A stretch of DNA of 10,345 nt from Bacteroidales bacterium. Its GTDB lineage: Bacteria > Bacteroidota > Bacteroidia > Bacteroidales > UBA1556. A program made the position numbers and the translations under genes. Position 1 is the stretch's first letter, and every line of letters starts with the position of its first letter. Below the pieces are notes generated by a model, which did not search any database, was not told where the DNA came from, and saw only the letters and a list, made by a program, of their open reading frames with translations. Shown one piece after another: positions 1 through 5,951 of this stretch. The stretch covers positions 1 through 10,345 of the forward strand of contig JAGLDA010000168.1 of assembly GCA_023145955.1 (NCBI GenBank), in the 5' to 3' direction.

Positions 1-146
1 GCAACATCGCGACCCTGAGCTCGTAAATAACGCACATAAATATCGGCAGGCACATATACACCAGCTAAATGGCCAATATGTACTGGGCCATTAGCATACG
101 GAAGTGCAGTAGTTATAGTATATCTTTTAAATTTCGAATCCTTCAT
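1..146 (-). CDS. metG: Methionyl-tRNA synthetase, N-terminal fragment (cut by window edge)
   Basis: Charges tRNA-Met with methionine in the cytoplasm (class I aminoacyl-tRNA synthetase). Only the first 48 codons are visible; the rest lies to the left of the window. Reading the minus strand from ATG at 146-144 gives a start of MKDSKFKRYTITTALPYANG followed by PVHIGHLAGVYVPADIYVRY. This contains the class I HIGH signature (HIGH at residues 23-26) in the context TALPYANGPVHIGHL, which is diagnostic of MetRS. A good -7 promoter element lies 23 bases upstream of the start codon and no Shine-Dalgarno is evident. The family is usually over 500 residues, in Bacteroidetes often near 680, so most of the gene is missing here. 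The call rests on the signature and is very secure; nothing can be said about the anticodon-binding or C-terminal domains. Confidence 0.95.
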   Translation of the reverse strand, partial: MKDSKFKRYTITTALPYANGPVHIGHLAGVYVPADIYVRYLRAQGRDV

Positions 147-169
147 AGTACAATATATTTATTGGAATG

Positions 170-177
170 CAAAAGTA
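170..177 (-). promoter_or_regulatory. Bacteroidetes-type -7 promoter element for metG
   Basis: On the minus strand the sequence reads TACTTTTGCATT, matching the TAnnTTTG(C) consensus of the Bacteroidetes primary sigma factor. It lies 23 bases upstream of the metG ATG, giving an expected leader of roughly 15-18 bases. I see no convincing -33 TTTG/TTG at the usual spacing. An imperfect inverted repeat (GATAGATAA at 194-202, TTATCCATC at 210-218, one mismatch) occupies the -33 zone. Confidence 0.6.
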
Positions 178-363
178 CAAAAAGCTTGTGGGTGATAGAT
201 AATTATTTGTTATCCATCTCAATAATTGAACTCCAGACTTTTTGCGGTATTTTTTGCATAATACGAGCTAGGTTTTTGCTTTTAAAAAAAAGTAAAAATC
301 ATATCGAATAATTGCAAGAATTATGACAAAAAAAATCACAGCACATGACAATAATAACTTTGT

Positions 364-385
364 AAACGCAGATTGCACAGATTAA
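364..385 (+). repeat. Degenerate CGCAGATT intergenic repeat remnant
   Basis: The sequence contains CGCAGATT (367-374) followed directly by a second, variant unit CACAGATTAA (376-385), preceded by GTAAA. A related string on the minus strand at 8086-8063 also reads GTAAA...CGCAGATTAAAAA. Short repeats built from units like CGCAGATTnnnCGCAGATTAA are, as I recall, frequent in intergenic regions of Bacteroidetes genomes. Their function is unknown; this copy looks decayed. Confidence 0.4.
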
Positions 386-399
386 TTATGATTAAAAAG

Positions 400-418
400 A
401 TTTCAGCTTTGCTGAAAT
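400..418. repeat. Perfect 8-bp hairpin (ATTTCAGC/GCTGAAAT)
   Basis: ATTTCAGC (400-407) and GCTGAAAT (411-418) are exact reverse complements around a TTT loop. Flanking ATGATT (388-393) and AATCAT (420-425) are also complementary, so the structure may extend with internal bulges. There is no T-run after it on the plus strand, and it lies about 220 bases beyond the metG promoter, so it is not an obvious terminator for either neighbour. It directly follows the CGCAGATT repeat and may belong to the same decayed repeat element. Confidence 0.5.
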
Positions 419-673
419 AAATCATATAAAACCATAATAATCAGCGCCTGAAAAATAATTATATCTAATATCAAATAGGTTAACTTCAAGCGTATATTAA
501 ATATGCTGATAGATAATATCCTAGAATAATTTCTATTTCAGTAATCTATAATAAACAAAATATCAATTTATTAATATCACTATTTAATTGGTGCTTGGAA
601 AACTGTCATGTACTCAGCAAAAAAAATAATTAAAACTTATTTTTACCCTTCATATTTCAAAATAGTATTATAG

Positions 674-681
674 TATATTTG
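674..681 (+). promoter_or_regulatory. -7 promoter element very close to the acyltransferase start
   Basis: TATATTTG followed by CAAT matches the Bacteroidetes TAnnTTTGC consensus exactly. The element ends only four bases before the ATG at 686, so transcription would begin at or next to the start codon, implying a leaderless or nearly leaderless message. No clear -33 element is seen. Confidence 0.5.
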
Positions 682-685
682 CAAT

Positions 686-1618
686 ATGATTATTTACCTA
701 AAGCATAAGCAAATTGATATTAATAAATGGGACGAATGTATCGCAAACTCGGTAAATTCATATATTTATGCTTATTCGTGGTATCTAAATATAGTAGCAG
801 GAGAATGGGATGCCCTAATTGAAGATGATTATAAAAGTGTATTCCCACTACCTTTTAGAAAAAAATATGGTATAAACTATATTTACCAACCTGCACTTAC
901 TCAGCAAATTGGCTTATTTTCAAAAGAGGCTATTTCTGCCTCACTTATTCACAATTTTATAATGGCTATTCCTGAGGAATTTAGCCTAGCAGAAATAAAC
1001 CTAAATAAATACAATCCCATAGAAAATAACGAGCAATATAAAATTGTAGAAAATATAAATATTGAGCTAGATTTATCACCAGAATATGATGTCATTAAAA
1101 AATCTTATTCTAAGAATCTAAAAAGAAATATTGCCAAAGCCAAAAAGAACTCATTAAGCATACATAATAATGTGAAACCTGAGCTTATATTAGACCTATT
1201 CAAAAAAAATAAAGGATCGGAGGTGAAAAGCTTTTCAAAAGATGATTATAAAAGAATATTAAGATTAATATATGTACTAATAAATAATCATCTTATTGAT
1301 ATTTCGGCAGCATTCTCAAAAGAAAATAACCTGCTTGGTGGACTTTTTATTATTAAAGATAGCAAACGATATATTTTTATTTTTTCAGGATTATCAGAAG
1401 AAGGAAAAGAAAAAGCTGCCATGCCATTTTTAATAAACGAATATATTAAAAGTCACAGTAACAGAGATATGATATTCGATTTTGAAGGCTCAAATACAGC
1501 TTCTATTGCTAGGTTTTTCAAAAGTTTTGGGGCCAGCGAATACCATTATCCTGCATTAAGATATTATCGACTAAACAAAGCAACGAGGATTATTCTCAAA
1601 TTATTAGGGAGAATATAA
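686..1618 (+). CDS. FemAB/GNAT-like acyltransferase
   Basis: A 310-residue protein resembling the Bacteroidetes proteins annotated as GNAT or FemAB-like (BioF2-like, Acetyltransf_6) acyltransferases. In the broader superfamily such enzymes transfer acyl or aminoacyl groups, for example in cell-wall peptide or lipid modification; the substrate here is unknown. Supporting features are the N-terminal pattern KWDECIANSVNSYIYAYSWYL (about residues 14-34), the basic stretch NLKRNIAKAKK (about 145-155) that in FemAB-type folds separates the two halves, and the C-terminal DFEGSNTASIARFFKSFGA (about 265-283), typical of the second GNAT-like lobe. No signal peptide or membrane segment, so probably cytoplasmic. 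The start is supported by the N-terminal pattern and the promoter just upstream. The gene is very AT-rich: one 60-base stretch I counted (1021-1080) had 14 G+C. It is followed by a separate promoter, so it is probably monocistronic. The fold call is fairly good, the reaction is not known. Confidence 0.7.
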   Translation: MIIYLKHKQIDINKWDECIANSVNSYIYAYSWYLNIVAGEWDALIEDDYKSVFPLPFRKKYGINYIYQPALTQQIGLFSKEAISASLIHNFIMAIPEEFSLAEINLNKYNPIENNEQYKIVENINIELDLSPEYDVIKKSYSKNLKRNIAKAKKNSLSIHNNVKPELILDLFKKNKGSEVKSFSKDDYKRILRLIYVLINNHLIDISAAFSKENNLLGGLFIIKDSKRYIFIFSGLSEEGKEKAAMPFLINEYIKSHSNRDMIFDFEGSNTASIARFFKSFGASEYHYPALRYYRLNKATRIILKLLGRI

Positions 1619-1646
1619 AAATAATCCGATACTAAATAGAATTGAT

Positions 1647-1654
1647 TAACTTTG
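1647..1654 (+). promoter_or_regulatory. -7 promoter element for the DUF4783-nadC-yihY block
   Basis: TAACTTTG followed by CG matches TAnnTTTG(C). It lies 66 bases upstream of the first gene of the block (start 1721) and 28 bases after the stop of the acyltransferase gene, suggesting that the two are transcribed separately. No convincing -33 element is present at the usual spacing. I saw no riboswitch-like structure in the 60-base leader. Confidence 0.5.
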
Positions 1655-1720
1655 CGTATCAAATAAATTAGAGTTTCAGCAAGGTTCTCAATAAGTTATA
1701 CTTTTAAATAAAATAAGCAG

Positions 1721-2143
1721 ATGCATACAAATAAGGGGTTTATAAAAATAGTAATACTAATATTTATTTCTACATTTCTGCTAAATATAAATATTCAAGG
1801 GCAAAGCATTGCTGAGGTTAAAACTCAATGTATAAACTCATTGAAAGAAAATAAAATTGATAATTTTATTTCTACATTTAGCAACCCTGTAGACATCTCT
1901 TTACCTGAAAGCGAAAACTCATATTCCAAGATTCAAGCAAAGCAGGTGATGAAATCATTCCTTAAGAAAAACCCTACAAAAAGTTTTAAAGTTGAGCAAA
2001 GCGGAAAATCTACTGGTGGAAGTGAATTTGTCATTGCTATTTTGGAAACTAAGCATAATAAAAAATATCAAATTTATTTACTAATTACCAATTCCGATAA
2101 TATCGCAAAATTGCATCTTGTGGAATTTGAACTTATTAAATAA
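1721..2143 (+). CDS. Exported DUF4783-like protein of unknown function
   Basis: A 140-residue protein with a clear N-terminal export signal: basic start (H2, K5, K9), a hydrophobic core at about residues 7-23 (IVILIFISTFLL) and a probable cleavage site around residues 27-29 (GQS). The mature part of about 110 residues, with a helical start (IAEVKTQCINSLKENKID), the FSNPVDISLPES segment and a KKYQIYLLIT strand near the end, resembles the Bacteroidetes DUF4783 family, which has an NTF2/SnoaL-like look. The cysteine in the mature part (C37) is not in a lipobox, so it is probably a periplasmic protein rather than a lipoprotein. It ends 20 bases before nadC on the same strand and is almost certainly co-transcribed with it; I recall the same adjacency in other Bacteroidetes. 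Function unknown; the family call comes from recognition of the pattern and position, not from a search. Confidence 0.7.
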   Translation: MHTNKGFIKIVILIFISTFLLNINIQGQSIAEVKTQCINSLKENKIDNFISTFSNPVDISLPESENSYSKIQAKQVMKSFLKKNPTKSFKVEQSGKSTGGSEFVIAILETKHNKKYQIYLLITNSDNIAKLHLVEFELIK

Positions 2144-2163
2144 TAAAGAAAAAGACTATTTTA

Positions 2164-2997
2164 ATGAATATAAAAGATATAATAAAAGCTGCTATTGCTG
2201 AGGATGTGGGACCAGGTGATTATTCATCACTATCTACCATCCCTAAAGATGAAACAAATAGCGCTAAACTTCTAATAAAGGAAGATGGTATTCTGGCAGG
2301 AATAGATATAGCCGAAGAAGTATTTCGACAGGTGGATTCATCATTAAAATTTGATAAAAAGCTTAATGATGGATCAAAAGTAAAATATGGAGATATTGCC
2401 TTTACTATTTCAGGATCAGCCATTTCTATTCTTACTGGAGAAAGGTTAGCACTTAACTTTATGCAGCGCATGAGCGGAATAGCTACTGCTACAAACAAAT
2501 ATGTACAGGAGATAAAAGGAACAGGGACTAAGATTCTTGACACTAGAAAAACCACTCCTATGCTTCGCGAGCTAGAAAAATATTCTGTAAAAATTGGAGG
2601 TGGCGAAAATCACCGCTTTGCTCTTTATGATATGATAATGATAAAGGATAATCATATCGATTTTGCTGGTGGAATTGCAAAAGCCATTGATGCTTGTAAT
2701 AGCTACCTTAGCAATAATAATTTGAACTTAAGAATAGAAATTGAGGTACGTGATATGGATGAGCTTAAGCAAGTTCTTGCAAAAGGGGATATCCATAGAA
2801 TAATGCTTGACAATTTTAGCCCCAAGGAAATATCCGTTGCTTTGAAACTTATAAATAAGCGTTTTGAAACTGAGGCCTCTGGCGGCATTACTATTGATAC
2901 TATTAGATCTTATGCCGAAACTGGTGTCGATTTTATTAGTGTTGGTGCGCTAACTCACCATATTAAAAGTCAGGATATGAGCCTAGTAGCATTTTAG
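2164..2997 (+). CDS. nadC: Nicotinate-nucleotide pyrophosphorylase (carboxylating), quinolinate phosphoribosyltransferase
   Basis: Converts quinolinate and PRPP to nicotinate mononucleotide, CO2 and pyrophosphate (EC 2.4.2.19), the step at which de novo NAD synthesis makes its first nucleotide; cytoplasmic. At 277 residues it is full length for the family. Visible signatures: AEDVGPGDYSS near residues 12-22, GERLALNFMQRMSGIAT (92-108), DTRKTTPMLRELEKYSVKIG (126-145) with GGENHR and MIMIKDNHI (157-165), the EIEV acid motif (192-195), IMLDNFSP (213-220), ASGGI (238-242) and ISVGALTHH (258-266). These include the Arg/Lys/His residues that bind quinolinate and the PRPP phosphates. The start ATG is 20 bases after the upstream DUF4783-like gene and has no obvious Shine-Dalgarno. 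nadA and nadB are not in the window. yihY follows after 43 bases, so the three genes look like one operon. Confidence 0.97.
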   Translation: MNIKDIIKAAIAEDVGPGDYSSLSTIPKDETNSAKLLIKEDGILAGIDIAEEVFRQVDSSLKFDKKLNDGSKVKYGDIAFTISGSAISILTGERLALNFMQRMSGIATATNKYVQEIKGTGTKILDTRKTTPMLRELEKYSVKIGGGENHRFALYDMIMIKDNHIDFAGGIAKAIDACNSYLSNNNLNLRIEIEVRDMDELKQVLAKGDIHRIMLDNFSPKEISVALKLINKRFETEASGGITIDTIRSYAETGVDFISVGALTHHIKSQDMSLVAF

Positions 2998-3040
2998 TAC
3001 AACTGCTATAGAATATTAATAAATCAAAAATATATCAAAT

Positions 3041-4117
3041 TTGAACCTAAAAAGTAAAATTCGTAATTCCAAAAGGATAGTTAGTCTTGTTGAAAAGCTT
3101 AAAAGAGTTTCTTTTCCTGGTTTTGCCGGTATTGCTATTTACGATGTAGGTAAGTTATTTATCGATGCTATTATCGAAGGTGTACTTCCTCAAAGAGCTG
3201 CTGCTATCAGTTATAATTTTTTAATGGCTCTTTTTCCTACTCTACTAATAATTTTTGCACTTATTCCCATTATTCCTATTGATGGCTTTCAAGTAGAGTT
3301 ATTGGAATTTATTGTTGATTTTATGCCCGCAGATACTGATGCTAGTGTAATTGGTATTCTTAATGAAATAATAACTAAACCACAAAACGGAGTTCTTTCT
3401 GCTAGTTTAATACTATCGGTTTGGTTTGCTACCAATGGCTTTAACAGTATTATAGTAGCTTTTAACTCCTCGGTGCATATTACGGAAAGTCGGTCTTATT
3501 TAAATGTTCAAAAAACAGCTTTTGTGCTTTTTATCGTTTTCTTTTTCGCAAATATATTTACTATTTCAGGCTTTGTATTCGATAAATTTATTATTAATTC
3601 ATTGGTAGAATTAGGATACTTAGTGCAAGATTCGTCGTATTATGTTCTAATTACCGTCGATTGGATAATAAGAATAAGTATGCTTTTCTTCCAAATTGCA
3701 TTTATTTATTGGTATGCCCCAGCCTACGAAAAGCGCTTCAGAATATTCTCTTTGGGAGCTACATTTACAACTGTTGTATTTATTATTGTTGCATTCCTTT
3801 TCAATCTATATATATCAAATTTCAGTAAGTATAATGTGCTTTATGGATCTATTGCTACACTTCTTATAGTAATGGTATGGCTATATATTAGTGCCTTTAT
3901 TTTGCTTATTGGTTTCGAAATAAATACATCTATAGTTCAAGCTAAGCAAGATATTCTTGATAGGCACGAAGCCGAAAGGAGAGCTCTTTTAAATGAAAAG
4001 CTACACCCATTTAAAGAGTACTTCCATAATTTGAAAGATTTGCTACATGGAAAAGAAGAGAGAGATATCGAAGGTAAAGAAAATCAAGATTTAAAGAATA
4101 AGCATGAATCTCCATAA
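3041..4117 (+). CDS. yihY: YihY/BrkB-family inner-membrane protein
   Basis: A 358-residue polytopic membrane protein of the YihY/virulence factor BrkB family (once called RNase BN in error). Its molecular role is not settled. Family signatures: PQRAAAISYNFLMALFPTLL (50-69), leading into the first membrane helix, and the C-terminal YGSIATLLIVMVWLYISAFI (268-287) followed by LLIGFEIN. Hydrophobic segments lie at about residues 60-80, 117-140, 157-180, 200-224, 236-257 and 267-292, six in all, as expected. After about 300 comes a charged, probably cytoplasmic tail (DRHEAERRALLNEK...). The start is TTG: reading upstream in frame the codons are AAT, TCA, ATA, AAT, AAA, ATC and then a TAA stop, with no ATG or GTG, and the next in-frame ATG lies inside the first helix. 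The last 34 bases overlap the 3' end of queA on the other strand. Family call secure; exact start less so. Confidence 0.9.
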   Translation: MNLKSKIRNSKRIVSLVEKLKRVSFPGFAGIAIYDVGKLFIDAIIEGVLPQRAAAISYNFLMALFPTLLIIFALIPIIPIDGFQVELLEFIVDFMPADTDASVIGILNEIITKPQNGVLSASLILSVWFATNGFNSIIVAFNSSVHITESRSYLNVQKTAFVLFIVFFFANIFTISGFVFDKFIINSLVELGYLVQDSSYYVLITVDWIIRISMLFFQIAFIYWYAPAYEKRFRIFSLGATFTTVVFIIVAFLFNLYISNFSKYNVLYGSIATLLIVMVWLYISAFILLIGFEINTSIVQAKQDILDRHEAERRALLNEKLHPFKEYFHNLKDLLHGKEERDIEGKENQDLKNKHESP

Positions 4118-5304
4118 CTTAAGAATCTAAAATTATTTTTCAAGGCATAATCATAAGACTTACGCCATTCTTCACCATAAAAAGCTGATACTAACAGTAG
4201 CAATGTGCTTTTAGGCTGATGAAAATTAGTAATTAATATATCCACAATTTTATAATTATAACTAGGAGCAATAATTATTTGTGTATCGCCATGGAGTTCA
4301 CCAATGCCATTATTATCCATATATTTCAAAACAGCCAGTAGGCTCTGATCCACACTCACCGTTTCTGCAAATTTATTATCGTAAGGATCCCACTGTTTTA
4401 CATGAAATTTAGCCGCACTATCTTGCAGCAAAAGTACTCCATACCAATATATACTTTCAAGGCTCCTAGTGGTAGTAGTGCCTACAGCAATAATTTTTTT
4501 ACCCTTATAATTAAGTATATCTTGAATAAGTTGCCTATTAATTACCACTTGCTCAGTATGCATTTCGTGGCCTTCAATTTTTTCTGAGGAAACAGGCTTA
4601 AAAGTTCCTGCACCCACATGTAGGCTCACATAGTTTTTCTTGATACCATTTTTTGATAAAGAATCCTCTACCTCATTGGTAAAATGAAGCCCCGCCGTTG
4701 GTGCCGCTACCGACCCTTGATGCTTAGCATATATTGTTTGATAGCGCTCCACATCCTCTTTTTCGGTATCACGTTTCATATACGGTGGCAAAGGAATACT
4801 CCCTGTGGCAATAAGTACATCAGAGAAAGTTAAGTGCTCCGGTGCCCACTTAAAGTTTATACGATACGAATTACCTATCACCTCACCTTTTGTAGCATAA
4901 ACAGTAAATTCCTCACCCAAATATTGCATCTTAAGGCTTAAATCGCCTTCCTTCCACTTTTTGGCATTTCCAACAAGGCATTTCCACTCACATTGTCCTT
5001 TTACGGCAAAAGAATTCTGAATTTCGGTAGTGGGCTGCAACGGCTCTAGAATGAAAATCTCAATTTTGGCACCAGTAGGTTTCCTAAATTGCATTCTGGC
5101 ACGAATTACCTTGGTATCGTTATATACAATAAGGCTGTTATGGGGAAGAAACTGCGAAATATTCTCAAAAATAGACTCTGTAATAACTCCTGAATTAGAA
5201 ATTAATAGCTTACTTTTATCACGTTGAGAAACTGGATGTTGTGCAATCTTACTATCGTCAAGAGGATAGTTATAATCAGATATTTGAATATTTTTTGGAT
5301 GCAC
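4084..5304 (-). CDS. queA: S-adenosylmethionine:tRNA ribosyltransferase-isomerase (queuosine biosynthesis)
   Basis: Transfers and isomerises the ribosyl part of S-adenosylmethionine onto preQ1 in position 34 of certain tRNAs, giving epoxyqueuosine (EC 2.4.99.17); cytoplasmic. Signatures in order: YPLDDSKIAQHPVSQRDKSK (13-32), IVYNDTKVIRARM (59-71), PLPPYMKR (171-178), RYQTIYAKHQGSVAAPTAGL (187-206) then HFT, HVGAGTFKPV (229-238), HEMHTEQ (246-252), AVGTTTTRSLES (273-284), ITNFHQPKSTLLLLVSAFYG (358-377) and YGDSCLF (397-403). At 406 residues it is somewhat longer than the roughly 350 of E. coli, as I recall for Bacteroidetes versions. The start codon is GTG; there is no upstream in-frame ATG before a TGA stop and the first internal ATG is at residue 71. 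It is the last gene of the minus-strand run, 56 bases after the acidic protein gene. No preQ1 riboswitch was recognised upstream. Confidence 0.96.
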   Translation of the reverse strand: MHPKNIQISDYNYPLDDSKIAQHPVSQRDKSKLLISNSGVITESIFENISQFLPHNSLIVYNDTKVIRARMQFRKPTGAKIEIFILEPLQPTTEIQNSFAVKGQCEWKCLVGNAKKWKEGDLSLKMQYLGEEFTVYATKGEVIGNSYRINFKWAPEHLTFSDVLIATGSIPLPPYMKRDTEKEDVERYQTIYAKHQGSVAAPTAGLHFTNEVEDSLSKNGIKKNYVSLHVGAGTFKPVSSEKIEGHEMHTEQVVINRQLIQDILNYKGKKIIAVGTTTTRSLESIYWYGVLLLQDSAAKFHVKQWDPYDNKFAETVSVDQSLLAVLKYMDNNGIGELHGDTQIIIAPSYNYKIVDILITNFHQPKSTLLLLVSAFYGEEWRKSYDYALKNNFRFLSYGDSCLFFKS

Positions 5305-5360
5305 AACGGTATTATTTAGTATTTCTAAAATATTGTTTACTTTTCAAAAAAAAAGAATAA

Positions 5361-5876
5361 TTACCCTTTAGTTTTCTGACTATTAACCAAGCTATCCTCA
5401 TAAATATTGATGATAGTATAAATAATAAAGAAAATACTATTATCTAGATCCTGGCGAATATCATCATATTGTTCGTCCTCACTTTCATATAAGTCTAGAG
5501 TGATAAAATCTATTAACATCCGTTGAGGATGCGATTTTATTACTTCATCAAATTCTTTCTCAAAATCATCAGGATTCATTTCCTGAAATTCTTCAAACAT
5601 TTTTTGGTCTTTCTCCTCTATTGATAGAATTGTGTTCTTAGATATTTCTGGAAAAAACCTAAATCTATTGGCATAAGAGCGGTGAACAAGCATAAAAAAG
5701 AATAGGTACTTATTAAAAAACTCATCCTCATCTTCAAAAACATCACCCATGGACAGCACATAGTCCACAATATGCTTTTGCTCCTTACTAATGGTTTTCT
5801 GATATTTTTCTAAATCCGAATCGCTAAGTTTCTGTAGATACTCGTCAGCCCTTTGTATTATTTCCTCTTTTATCAT
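5361..5876 (-). CDS. Unrecognised acidic cytoplasmic protein (171 aa)
   Basis: I do not recognise a family. The protein looks largely helical and is strongly acidic: by my count about 40 Asp/Glu against about 20 Lys/Arg, concentrated in VFEDEDEFF (near 46-54), FEEFQEMNPDDFEKEFDE and YESEDEQYDDIRQDLD. A hydrophobic helix-like stretch (YLFFFMLVHRSYANRFRFFP) and a second near the C terminus (SIFFIIYTIINIYED) suggest a buried core rather than membrane insertion. No signal peptide. I chose the ATG at 5876 (MIKEEIIQRADEYLQ) over the in-frame ATG at 5945, because the extra 23 codons are read from the repeat at 5903-5946 and give a low-complexity, unlike sequence (two adjacent Cys, then NNNKQTNT). 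It lies between the acyl-CoA synthetase gene and queA on the same strand, with gaps of 75 and 56 bases. Real gene likely; function unknown. Confidence 0.65.
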   Translation of the reverse strand: MIKEEIIQRADEYLQKLSDSDLEKYQKTISKEQKHIVDYVLSMGDVFEDEDEFFNKYLFFFMLVHRSYANRFRFFPEISKNTILSIEEKDQKMFEEFQEMNPDDFEKEFDEVIKSHPQRMLIDFITLDLYESEDEQYDDIRQDLDNSIFFIIYTIINIYEDSLVNSQKTKG

Positions 5877-5902
5877 TGTATTTGTTTGTTTATTATTGTT
5901 CA

Positions 5903-5946
5903 GTGTTTGTTGTTCCAATACGAAACAACAAACACGAAACAACAAA
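5903..5946. repeat. Intergenic inverted plus direct repeat (AACAACAAACAC type)
   Basis: GTGTTTGTTGTT (5903-5914) and AACAACAAACAC (5924-5935) are a perfect 12-bp inverted repeat around a 9-base loop. Overlapping this, ACGAAACAACAAA occurs twice in direct orientation (5920-5932 and 5934-5946), a 14-base period. The element starts 5 bases downstream of the acyl-CoA synthetase stop codon (minus strand) and ends 26 bases before the next gene start, so it fills the gap between two co-oriented genes. It could act as an mRNA-end or attenuating hairpin, but it lacks GC content and a U-run. Similar CGAAACAACAAAC strings occur, as I recall, in other Bacteroidetes intergenic regions. Confidence 0.6.
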
Positions 5947-5951
5947 TGTTT

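Larger units (their letters stand above)
147..685. other. 539-base non-coding region between divergent metG and acyltransferase genes
   Basis: No credible protein-coding gene in either strand. The plus-strand reading frame that starts near 69 is antisense to metG and runs on into this AT-rich sequence, so it is not a gene. What it holds: the metG promoter (170-177), an orphan TAACTTTG match on the plus strand (355-362) with no gene start close by, a CGCAGATT-type repeat remnant (367-385), a perfect 8-bp-stem hairpin (400-418), and the acyltransferase promoter at its right end (674-681). The stretch from about 430 to 670 is AT-rich and I see nothing else in it. No tRNA or small-RNA structure was recognised. 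Confidence 0.6.

Noticed and set aside
206..262. Short minus-strand frame MQKIPQKVWSSIIEMDNK
   Set aside because: Only 18 codons, upstream frame closes quickly, no promoter or conservation evidence; could be a relic of a gene end but cannot be supported.
69..311. 80-codon plus-strand reading frame
   Set aside because: Its first third is antisense to the metG start and the remainder is AT-rich non-coding sequence with no recognisable protein pattern.
355..362. TAACTTTG promoter-like match
   Set aside because: No credible gene begins within the following 300 bases; in AT-rich DNA such matches arise by chance.
2220..2888. Minus-strand frames opposite nadC
   Set aside because: They mirror the codons of a clearly identified nadC and show no domain of their own.
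5877..5945. In-frame N-terminal extension of the acidic protein
   Set aside because: The 23 codons are read from the inverted/direct repeat and give low-complexity sequence; the ATG at 5876 is more credible.
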